From: Physella acuta
Lineage: Eukaryota; Mollusca; Gastropoda; Physidae
NCBI RefSeq assembly: GCF_028476545.1
Contig: NW_026733171.1
Span: forward strand, 45,001-109,000
DNA: 64,000 bases
Direction of reading: 5' to 3'
Positions within the stretch are counted from its first letter, which is position 1. Every line of letters starts with the position of its first letter. A model generated the notes under the pieces. It was not told the origin of the DNA and made no database searches. It saw only the letters and a list, made by a program, of their open reading frames with translations. Positions 51,170-62,254 of this stretch are shown in pieces. The position numbers were made by a program, and so were the translations under genes.

Positions 51170-51470
51170 ATCAGAGCAGGGGCGTCACTTAGGAGATGGG
51201 GCAGGGGCGTCACTTGGAGAAGGGTCAGGGGTGTCACTCGACAGGGTGGTAGGGTTGTTATTCGGGAGAAGAGGTAGGGGCGTCGCTGGGGGTTAATGAT
51301 ACACCGTGTGGACGCAATCAGAGCAGCGGCGTCGCTCAGGAGATGGGGCGGGGGCGTCACTAGGGAAGAGTGGCAGGGGCGTCACTCGACAGAGGTGGTA
51401 GGGGCGTCACTGGGAGAAGGGGTAGGGGCGTCACTGTGAGAAGGGTTAGGGGCGGGCATGTGTGTAGAAT
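51170..51470. repeat. ~20-25-bp minisatellite (GGGGCGTCACTCGGGAGA)
   Basis: About 12 copies. A longer block with GGTTAATGATACAC and GCAATCAGAGCAG occurs twice. Confidence 0.88.
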
Positions 51471-51639
51471 TTGGGGATGTTTGGGGATGGGCTAGGCATT
51501 TATGTGGGGCAAAGGTAAGTATTTGTGTGTGGGGGGGGGGGAGAGTGTAGCATTTGTGTGGAGTTGGGAAACATATTTGTGTGGGTTTGGAGTGGGTAAT
51601 TTGTGTGGGGATTTTTGTGGCCGTGTGCACAAAATGGAA

Positions 51640-52170
51640 TCGGCAAATTTTAATTAAAAATTAAAACGAGATAATTCGCTAATTAGCGCATTAGCATGAC
51701 CATTTTTTAAACGAATTATTTTATTTTTTGGTTATTCGGCTAAATTAGTCAGTTGTCCGGTCTGAACCGGTCCTTAGACTAAATTAGCCGTGTGACTAAA
51801 TCGGACAATTCTGAGCATTGTTTGAGTAACTGTTAAACCAGTCGTTCTATTCGTTTTCCCCAAACACGTAGCTAAAATTCCAAACTTAATAAACTCAGTT
51901 CCACTGTTGCACGCATTGTCAAGGGAGGTAAAAAGTGTCAAATTAACTCCCTTGTCAACCGGTAGCGCCCCGTGAGTTGGAGTCAGCAATTATCAGTGTT
52001 GGCAAATTCACACACACCCTGTGCCTTTTTGGCACCACACGTCATAATTTAATTTCTGCAATCACACTGGTTAATTAAATATGTTGACGCGCCTCGTTAA
52101 ATAATTAGGAGCTAATTAGTACTGCAAGAATGTCCCAAGGCATATTTGTGTCAAGGTTTTGTTAATCACA
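51640..52170. other. AT-rich unique DNA, possible regulatory island
   Basis: No exon was seen. TTAATTAAA, CTAATTAGCGCATTAG and TAATTAGGAGCTAATTAG sites cluster at 51650-51700 and 52040-52120. Confidence 0.3.
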
Positions 52171-52179
52171 TTGCCGGCG

Positions 52180-52795
52180 TTAACGTTCCCTTCTGCCGTT
52201 CTTTATTTCCCCACCGGCGTTTATTATTCCCTGTAAGCACCTATCATTCCTAGCTTGCGTCTATCCTTTCCTGTGAGCGTTCTTCATTCCCTTCATGCGT
52301 TCTTAATTCCCTTATGTGACCAGCACATCCTTCATTCTACCAGCATTCCCTTAATGCGTCCATAATACCATTCATGCTTTTAATCATTTCCACGTCAAGG
52401 TTCTATCAATTTCTTCATGTTTCGAACAATCCTTGTATGCTTTAATAAACATTCCATTCAGGGTTCCATAATTCCCTTCATCATTTCACTTCATGCCCCT
52501 ATCAATCCCCGCATGCGTTTATCATTCTCTTCATGCGCCCTCTATTCCCTTCATGGTTCTAGCATTCCCTTCATGTCTATATCATGGGTTTATCATTCCC
52601 TTCATGGTTCTATCATTCCTTTCATTTGTTTATCATTCCCTTCATGCCTATATCATGCGTTAACATTCACTTCATACGTCCACCATTCCCTTCATGGTTC
52701 TACCCTTCCCTTCAAGCTTCAAGCTTCCATCGTTCCCCGCATGCGTTTTTCATTCCCTCTGGCGTCCACCATTCCCCTATTATCATCCCCACGCT
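52180..52795. repeat. ~22-26-bp degenerate minisatellite (TTCCCTTCATGCGTCTATCA)
   Basis: About 25 diverged copies; frames over it are not genes. Confidence 0.88.
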
Positions 52796-52851
52796 CTGTC
52801 AGAAGAATTAGTTGTATGTTTTACGTTAAATTATCAATAATTGGTGCACTA

Positions 52852-52978
52852 AGGTCAGTCAGGAACCCATATAAGCTGGGTTGACTCAAGGAGGTCTTAC
52901 GTTCTCAAGCCACAGATCCGAACTCGAGACGTTTGGGTAAGTAGTCGTACGCCCCAACATCTGTCTACGCCGTCCTAT
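52852..52978 (-). mobile_element. SINE family A fragment (head side)
   Basis: The minus strand has a degenerate head, B-box GAGTTCGGATC and a body start ending TCCTGACTG. Confidence 0.65.
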
Positions 52979-53615
52979 AATTAAAATACAATTAATTCAA
53001 CTTTGTAAAAAAATATTTTCCTTTTTACAGAATGACGAGAACAATATTACAAAAAGGCTAACGACGCCAACACCATTTAGATTCAAACGACGTAGCCGCT
53101 AATGCACTTAGATCCAGTGCTTAATGTGACTTTGAAAGTACAGAAAACAGTTCACAATTACCAACTGGCAAGTTTACCTCCGTTGTTGTCATATTCACTC
53201 AGTGGAGAAACTCGATGCAGCGCTTTCCTGGCCAGTTGGCGCGAGATTCAATCGGTATTACGTCCCCTCAGTATTATCTTGTTCTAACTACAAATTTTGA
53301 TTTTTTCGAAAAACTCAACCCTATGATGTAGAAAAGCACTATGTTCAATCTCCACTTATCTACGTGACTCTAAGTCATCTGCTTCCTACCAAACTTTTCA
53401 ATTTCACATTGTTCTAACTACAAGTTGATGCATTTGGCCAGTATAATCTTGTTCTATGTCAGTTTTATAATATGATTCTGTTCTAACAGTATATAATCTA
53501 TATAAAATTAACGCATAAATTTTCCTTGGATACGCTAGAATTATAATGTTCTATGTCCGATTCTGCCAATGAAATCAGCTGTTTAAGTCATGTGACTTGT
53601 GCGTCGTTGATCAAA

Positions 53616-53692
53616 ATGGCGGCGTGTGAACACCTTGTAGTCGATTTTGGTTGTCATGCAAATAAACTGACTGAATTACCAGATCCTGAATC
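53616..53692 (+). CDS. Candidate first coding exon with YY1-type start
   Basis: AAAATGGCGGCG at 53613-53624 matches the YY1 motif often found over the start codon of housekeeping genes. The ATG at 53616 opens 25 codons plus two bases (MAACEHLVVDFGCHANKLTE..., then LPDPE) up to a perfect donor TC|GTAAGT. A CCAAT motif and GTCATGTGAC lie within 70 bp upstream. A following acceptor at 53958 (TTGTTACAG) would continue in frame for only a few codons, and later exons are unclear. I do not recognise the protein. Confidence 0.5.
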
Positions 53693-53699
53693 GTAAGTA

Positions 53700-55640
53700 T
53701 ATTTATCTTTTATATGTTGTCTTAACTGTGTTATTTTACACATATTTAGTTCAAAGTTTGTTAAAATATCTTAATTAATAATAGGCCTAATATTGTTAAT
53801 GTATACCGTAGTATACGCCTATACTAATACTAATTGTATTGTTTAGTAGTATAGTAGTTTAATAGTATCTGTAGGGTTTACTTTGTATTTATATTATCAA
53901 AATCATAATGAGGAAGTGTTCCAATATACGGATGATGAAAACAATGTCTTTGTTACAGATCAAAATGTAAAGTAATTCATTGTTAGTAACTTATTAGTCT
54001 TAAAACCATGATAAGTTTATTCCTGGTTTTCAGTTTAGTATTAGTGTAGCAGAGGGGGGTGGGGAAATAAGTCCTTCTGTTTTTGCACTTTGTACTGATG
54101 TAGTCTAGCTTTATTTCTATCCACAGAGAAGTGTGAAAGAGAACAATAAAAACAACAGAGACCTGGAAATGCAGTGTCAATGATATGGATATTGGCGCTG
54201 CCTGTATTCAAGTTGCGCAGCATCATTATGAGAAAAGAAACAGTGTTTATGTATATTCTCAATATTCAATTACAAGATTGGTTGTTTTTTAATTAGGGAA
54301 CTGTGTATATTGTGTAAAATTAATACATTATTTTTTAAGCTAATTCCTGAGATTTGCATTTATTGTATTAATACTTTAATTCCAGTTGTATCACAAGGCT
54401 GGGGGCGTGGTGTGATCCGCACGTGACGCCATTTAGAGGGCGACACCAATGTGAAAAACACTAAAATTTACAGCCAATATAATTCTTTATCCAGTTAATC
54501 TTAAAATAAAATTATAGGGTAGAGGGGTGACACAAAACCAAAAATGTAAAATTGTAAGAGGTGGAGGGTTGACACCCTCAGTTACCACACCGAGTGTCAC
54601 CCTAACTAGACTCGCCACTGACTAAATCAAATTATGTTAAGGTATGCAGATAAGCCAAAGTTACAGAATAAACTTTACATTTTAATGCACAAACCCACTT
54701 ATAAAGAACACTTAGAAAAGAAAAGCCTGAAACATCTCCCAGTATACCGGAGTTTACAATTCAGTCGAATAAAGTGGGCTCCCTAAATTCAGCAGAAAAG
54801 AAGAAAGATTTGAAAAAAAATGATTGACAGAAAATTTCTAAATTACAAAGCCTTTAACAGTACGTTTTTAAAGCACTGTCGGCGAGTGTTATTTTTGCTT
54901 AAACTGTTTTGATTATAAAAACAAAGTTTATGTATTTTCTCAATATTCATTATTACAAGTTCTTGTTATTTTTGTTATTTTTGTTTTTTTTGTTTTTTTA
55001 AACGGCTCATGGTGTAGAATTAAAACATTAAAATCTATTGAACCTATCTATTGACTTGTGAATTCATTTTATTAATACATTAAATCAAAATTCTGTATGC
55101 AAAAGCATACTTACAACTTAAAATATTACTTGTTCTGTAATGTAGTGCAAAAAATATTTTTTGCACATTGCGGTAATCAAAAATATGAAAGTAAAGACCG
55201 GAAACAATAGGATAGAAAACCAGAAGACATTGCTCATACAAAAAGTAGATGATACTTCTAGAAAAGCTATTATAACTGCCTAAAAAACACAAAATTTGAC
55301 TTAGAACATTATACAATTTTTGAAACCTGATCACTTTCGTCGTATTTTGTTCTATCTCAAAAGTGAAAAATAATTATTATGGTCTTCTAATGGTACACAA
55401 AGTAATAAAAATAACTTGGATGCTCATTGCTTAATGCCCTTTAACATTTTATCTAAAACAAAATTAATTGGAACAGTTTAAATATAAGAATCAGACCACA
55501 TGAAACTTCAGATGCGTTTTTCTCAAAACTACATTTTGAGAGATAGAACAAGATTTAGAGGAGACAGGAAGTGACGTCACAGCTAGTCATCTGTCCTCAT
55601 GTTAGGGGTTAGTAGGGGGGGGGGGTCTACCTGGGCAGAA
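53700..55640. other. AT-rich DNA downstream of the 53.6-kb exon
   Basis: Possible acceptors lie at 53958 and 54126, but no convincing coding exon. A MITE is at 54398-54625. TTGTTCTA motifs recur at 53278-53590, and an inverse (TAGAACAAG) lies near 55550. Confidence 0.4.
54398..54625 (-). mobile_element. hAT-like MITE, CAGTGGCG family, reverse copy
   Basis: The right end CTAGACTCGCCACTG and the interior GTGTCACCCTAACTAG are the reverse of the 32903 element; the left end is unclear. Confidence 0.6.
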
Positions 55641-55647
55641 ATAGATA

Positions 55648-55880
55648 AACTTGCCCTTTCATGTCTATCGGTCTATGGGGGCCGATGAAGTAGAGTTAAC
55701 CTGTTTATGTGATCTCGATATATGAAGGGATAGTGTGGTCAATACTATACCCAGTCGTCTCTATTTTCCCCAAGTTTGAGTCAGGTACACTTCAGCTCTG
55801 GGTGGATTCGAACCTGGTATCTGAAATCGATATTTTCGGGTTAGCAATCATGCGATCTATCGTCCAATCAAGCAGTCGAT
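55648..55880 (-). mobile_element. tRNA-derived SINE (family A)
   Basis: The minus strand has a diverged head and B-box side, then the body (…CTGAAGTGTACCTGACTCAA…GTATAGTATTGACCACACTA…). Confidence 0.75.
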
Positions 55881-56124
55881 GGTGTGGGCATTTAGGCTGT
55901 GTATTAAGTCCACAGGGTGGACCTTATACTGACGGAAACCTGTGGATAAAATGTATGTTATGTTAGGATTTTACAACCATTGAAAAAATTTTAAGGAAGC
56001 TTTTATATCATTTTAAAATGATCCTTTTAAGGTATTGTTTTTATATTTTAAAAAATAATTTAAAAAAAATTATTTTCGCACAATTGTTTTTACATTCTGG
56101 TTAGGTAAAAAAATATGCGATAAT

Positions 56125-56374
56125 CAGAGTTTCTTCCAGGTATCTCTACGGGGGGAAGCAGCCCCCCCCCTCCCCCCCCCGAAATTTTTTTACCGCCCCC
56201 CCCCCCCCGAACGGAATGAAATTTATATAATTTATATAGAAAATAAATACTTTTAACAGGGTCCGCCCCCCCCTCCCTAAGAAAGTTTACCGCCCCCCCC
56301 CCCCCCGAAAATTTCAAGTGCCCCCCCCCCCCCCCCCCCCCCCCACCGGAGAAAAAAGTCTGGAAGAAACACTG
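56125..56374 (+). mobile_element. hAT MITE, CAGAGTTTCTTCCAG family, exact 8-bp TSD
   Basis: CAGAGTTTCTTCCAGG ... CTGGAAGAAACACTG. GCGATAAT is duplicated exactly at 56117-56124 and 56375-56382. Very long C runs are interior. It is the reference copy of its family here. Confidence 0.95.
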
Positions 56375-56699
56375 GCGATAATTAAGGTAATTAATAAAAC
56401 AACACGACACTTAACAAAAGACTGCCACCATAAACATTAACACGACATACGTCATAGTTGATACTGACATAATGTTAACAAACCGAGAGTGATCTCCCCT
56501 AAACTTTCTCGAATATTCTTAATCAATTTTTAATACTTACAGTTTTAAAAATAGAATAAAATCTCGTAGAAAAAATAATTGCACACCAAGTGAACGCCAA
56601 ATAAAAAAGTGCATAATAGTGCACAATATTATTAGTACTTTAAAAATTTACATTAGTTTTTTGAGAAATCGGAAGTAGCGTAAACGGAAGGTAGAGAAT

Positions 56700-57085
56700 T
56701 AGATCTTTTACTTACATGTGAAATTTCATTTATCTATCTGAAAAAGTACTTAAGTTATAGGTTTTTGAAAAATTCAAAGTAAAAAAAAAAACACTTCCGG
56801 TTATCGGAAATCGCTCAAAACTTGATACGGATCTACGATTTTGATAAAATACTTATATATGAAATTTCATCAGCCAAGCTGTAACGGTACTCAAGTAATC
56901 GTGTTTACACACAGACAGACAGACACACACACACACACAGACATACAGACATACGGACAAGATTGCAAAATTATGTTTTTCCGTATCAGTGAGGTGTAAA
57001 ACGTCGAGATTTGTAAAAATCTCGATTTTTTTTGCACGATTACAATACTTTCTCTATACTTCGTATATACGAGAAAGTAAAAACG
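56700..57085. repeat. Dispersed-type repeat with ACAGACAGAC core and terminal hairpins
   Basis: GAAATTTCATCAGCCAAGCT then ACACAGACAGACAGACACAC is a motif order found in many invertebrate repeats. Two hairpins follow: TCGAGATTT-GTAA-AAATCTCGA at about 57004-57025, and ACTTTCTC...GAGAAAGT at about 57047-57078. The family is not identified. Confidence 0.5.
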
Positions 57086-57481
57086 CAATTTAACGTAATA
57101 ATGTGTATCTTCCTTTCTCATCACCACAATAGCAAGTAAACAGTGTCAAGAAATCACCCAAATCTAAACCTTATCTCCAACACAACACACACAAAAAAAT
57201 CTTTGTGTCTAGAACAATCAGGTAATTAGGAAGTCCATGACACAACTCGAACCACATCCTCACTTTTTCATGATTCCATACACCAGCACCTTATAGGTCA
57301 GCACTTACTTAAAGCGTGCACCTTATCAGCTGGTTCTGTTTCATCATAGTAAAATATACGTTCAGCATATCCTAGTTCTACTTTCAACATATCCTAGATC
57401 TAGTTTCATTATATCCTAGATCTACGTTCAGCATATCCTAGTTCTATGTTCCACACATACTAGATCTAGTTTCAACATATC

Positions 57482-57859
<378 letters not shown>

Positions 57860-58227
57860 ATCATATCCTAGATCTAGTTTCAGCATTTCCTAGTTCTACT
57901 TTCATCATATCCTAGATCTAGTTTCAGCATATCCTAGTTCTGCTTTCAGAATATCCTAACTCTAGTTTAATCATCTCCTAGATCTACTTTCATTCTATCC
58001 TAGTTCGACTTCCATCCTATCCTAGATGTACTGTCATCATATTTTAGATGTACTTTTATATCCTCGATTACAGATCTACTTTTATCTTAATGATCATAGT
58101 TCTACTTTTAGGATATCCTAGATCTAGTTTCATCATCTCCTAGATCTACCATCATCCTATCATAGTTCTACTTTCATCCTATCATAGATCTACTGTTGTC
58201 ATATCTTTGATCTACATTATCCTATCC

Positions 58228-58839
<612 letters not shown>

Positions 58840-58904
58840 TCCTACCCATGATCTACTTTCATCCTATCCTAGATTTACTTTCATCCTGTCCTGCTTGTGG
58901 TTTC

Positions 58905-60580
58905 ACTGTATCATCTTTTTTATACAAACATACGCCCTACACAACACTTGAAGAAAAAGGCTGAAACTTCAGTTTAAGACATTTCTCGTATATTAATAAC
59001 TGAAAGGTACAGATTGAGGAGTCCTTAGAATTATTTAGCATTGGAGACTGGAGGCTACTTACTTTGTTTATTTGTTACGTTATTATTTTAATGTTTTAAA
59101 AAAAATAAAAGATATCGATGTGGGAAAAAAGCAACAACAACAATAACAACTACAAAAAAAAAGAAAACAATATACAAACTAACAACTTAAATTAAAATTC
59201 TAGTTTAACCGTCAGTTTAAATATATCTTTTAAAAAAAAATTCATTTCAATTTGGCAACTACGGGTGGGGTGATCTAACGCAAATGAACACCTACCCCTT
59301 GCAGTATGACGTCATAGTGCGTTATATAACCGAGTTTAAAGATAAACAGAACACACGTGACCATACGATAGAGTCCGCGTGACCAAATGAAAACATGGTT
59401 CTGGTAGTCTAAAAATAGACAACACGATGGCGGTCTAGTTACGGTTTTTTTTCTGTAAAAATACGATAAAATTATGTTTATGTTTTTCTTTTAAATAATA
59501 AACATCAAAATGGAATAAATGTAAAAAAAAATAGATGTTTAAACTGTGGACATGATCGTAGAATCGAAATATGCACAGAACGTCTACAAAATTGAGAGAG
59601 AAGTGATTTAAAAAACTGATTTGCTGCCTATTATTTAAATCACAACCGTGAATATGGGCTTGCTATATCAAAACGATATCAAATTACACGGCACAGTTTG
59701 ATTTACAATTCAATTTACACATACAGTTTGTCTACAAATTAGGTATAGTGAAACGATTACAATTTTTTTTTGCTGCTTTTCGATTTAAACAATAAACGTC
59801 AATAAGGGTTAAATATGTGTTTATAGTAATTGGTTCAATTAGTGCGGAAATGATTAAGGAAAAATTAAAAAGAGCGACAGGAGAATATAAAATGGAGAGT
59901 TTAGTAAGAGGCTTAATGCTCTTCAAGAAAGACCAAAAGAAAAGGTGTTCTTAATGTTATTGATAATGATGATAATAATAATGACCACGATGATTATGAT
60001 AATGATGATGATAATGATGATTACATATGACGATGATGATCATCTTACTCTCTACACCAAACTATTCATTATTTACATGATGGCTGACTAATCACCCACC
60101 CTCAAGGGCTACGGATAAAAATAGCTTGACGTCATTCGTCCTAATTAGCGGCTGAGCTTGATAGAGACTTTTTTACAATCAAGAACAGCTTCATAGCTGC
60201 CCCACCCCACACTGCATACAACTCTATCCCCCATCCCTTCCAAATTTACTTTAGCACGTTCAGAGAAAGATGCGGAGTGTCCCCAAAATATAGCTGGCTA
60301 GTTTTTGTAACAAAAAACACTCGAGATTATTTTTTTCGAATTTTCCAAATTTTCTTTAGTGAAATACCAGTAAATTTAGCATTAGTTTTAATGGTATTTC
60401 AACATACAAAATTTTGAAATTTTGAAAAAAATATATTTTAGATTGTTTTCTGCTACAAAATACATAGCAGTTAACTCTATTGGAGTTAGTAAAAAAAGGA
60501 TCAATGATTATTTGATCAATGTATATGTGTGATTTTAAACTTGGTACCTCCACAAAAGGTTTTTTTTTTTCAAGACGGCT
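58905..60580. other. AT-rich unique DNA, no gene seen
   Basis: Contains an A/ACAA-rich stretch (59095-59170) and a GATGAT/AATGAT-rich tract (59945-60040). No exon was found. Confidence 0.45.
59307..59330 (+). promoter_or_regulatory. CRE plus TATA-like pair
   Basis: TGACGTCA (59307-59314) lies 8 bp before TTATATAAC (59322-59330), a spacing like that of cAMP-responsive neuropeptide promoters. No TIR of the CRE-bearing MITE family surrounds it. No transcript is evident. Confidence 0.3.
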
Positions 60581-60583
60581 GCC

Positions 60584-60597
60584 GTCGCCATGGCAAC
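60584..60597. promoter_or_regulatory. RFX X-box-like palindrome
   Basis: GTCGCCATGGCAAC matches the X-box consensus GTTGCCATGGCAAC at 13 of 14 positions, in a small GC-rich patch within AT-rich DNA. Confidence 0.4.
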
Positions 60598-60609
60598 CAT
60601 ACTTTCAGC

Positions 60610-61670
60610 AGATTCCCTGATGCATGCAGATATTTTATTTTAAGTACCCTAGCGTAGGTACACACAAATAAATAAGTAAAGCTTATTAGTTAAGAATTTG
60701 TTTTTTTTTTCGGCAGCCTACCCCATTAAAAAATCTTTATAAAAATTATTTTTAAAATGCATTGAAAATGAGAAAATAAAACAAATACGTGTACATTTAA
60801 ATAAAGCAGTTTTTGGAAACAAGGTCACGCGAGTAAGAATATATGATTGGTAACATAATTGATGAGACCCTCTTAATATATTTCGTCAGCCTTTTTTTCT
60901 TGGACCGCGGCAACACGCGGCGACGGGCACGCTAGTAAGAACATTAAACAAATTTGCTTTGGTAGTTCATGAAATCCCCTACGCATTTTGGCTACAAACC
61001 TAACCAATAAACTAATTTTGGTAGATTTCGTCTTATTAGTTGATTTAAACTTGTAAATTATATCATAATTTAAAATAGGAAATATTTATCACTGTATTAT
61101 TTTAATTAAATGCAAACAACCTAAATACTATCGTCCTATGTAATGCTGACAATTGTATTTGCTAGACTATGTGTATTAAATCAGTAATAATTATGGCCAA
61201 TACATGTTTAAGTTAGCCAATTGATTAAAATCGAACGTTTTTAATGCAGCATACTACCTATAGGCCTACATGTTCAATTTGCGATTTTAAAGTGATATAT
61301 GATTAAACAAATTGCTCATAATTTTTATTTACAAAAAACCAAACTAGTCAAGGAAAGATAATTTCTTTACTGTGTTCTGCTTACCGTGCTTATAAAAAAA
61401 ACTAATTTAGTCTTAACTCTATGAAGTTTTCTCATTATCCCAAACGTTATTAAAACAATTTCAAAAAGAAAACCATTGGAAAGATTATTAAATTATTTTA
61501 AAAACGTTCAAAATTATCAAGAGTTGAGAAACGAAATGATAAAATGTCTTGTTTTATAGAAAAGAATCAACTGAAAAAGTAATTGCTCCGTGTAAATGGA
61601 AACACGAAATAAGTCAAATTTAATGTCACGATGCATTGTCTTTATGTCTTGATCCACGTACCAATTACGA
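60610..61670. other. AT-rich unique DNA upstream of the peptide precursor gene
   Basis: No exon or repeat family recognised. Confidence 0.5.
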
Positions 61671-61681
61671 ACCGTATCTGT

Positions 61682-61748
61682 CAGTTAGAAGTGCCTGCAA
61701 TTTCGCTCGGCCGTTTCGATCTAGACAGACTGACGATAGACAGAGGAA
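61682..61748 (+). other. Candidate 5' non-coding exon and initiator of the peptide precursor gene
   Basis: A strong donor, GAA|GTGAGT, lies at 61748/61749. It is 339 bp upstream of the acceptor at 62087/62088. A TCAGTT initiator-like motif is at 61681-61686, and I see no TATA box about 30 bp before it. The exon's 5' limit is a guess. Confidence 0.35.
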
Positions 61749-62087
61749 GTGAGTTAAATAACAGCTTGTAAAAAGCGTAATTACCGAAAACAACCGAAAT
61801 AATTAGTCACTTGGTTCTTGAGATAAAACTGAGGTCAAATCGTTTAAATTTTAACAATAATCAGTACGTTTGTTTTAAAAACAATAACTTAAAATTAAAA
61901 GAATGAAACGAAACAGGCACGATGTCAGAAAGTGTGACTTCGTGATTACCAATTTGGGACAGTGACCTACATTAAAAAAAAAAACAACTTATCTCTGTAA
62001 TAATTTTCAGCGTGTCGTCAACTTTTTTAAATTATTAAAATCTAAACCCCTCTGTTGTACACGATTTTTTTTCTTTTTAATTTACAG

Positions 62088-62254
62088 AAGAGCTATTTAA
62101 GGAAGGCAACATGCCTTGGAGATCAAGACTTTCGAAGAGCCCGATCTAACACAAAACATCACGCAGCTGAAGTGGGAAAAGCTAAACACATACATTTACT
62201 GAGCAACCATGAGGTTCTTTTTCGCCGTCGCCATCGGCATACTTGCCATACAAG
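62088..62254 (+). other. Exon with 5' UTR, a 12-codon upstream ORF and the signal-peptide start
   Basis: A long T-rich tract ending TTTACAG gives a strong acceptor, so the exon starts at 62088. It carries 121 nt of leader before the ATG at 62209. A short upstream ORF (62111-62149, MPWRSRLSKSPI then stop) precedes the main start and could lower or regulate translation. The donor is at 62255. Confidence 0.65.

Noticed and set aside
53166-53195. Minus-strand ATGACAACAACGGAG|GTAAAC as a divergent first exon
   Set aside because: Five codons only; a stop lies just upstream and nothing supports transcription.
55080-55334. 84-residue hydrophobic minus-strand ORF
   Set aside because: AT-rich DNA gives Phe/Ile/Tyr/Leu-rich frames by chance; no splice or start context.
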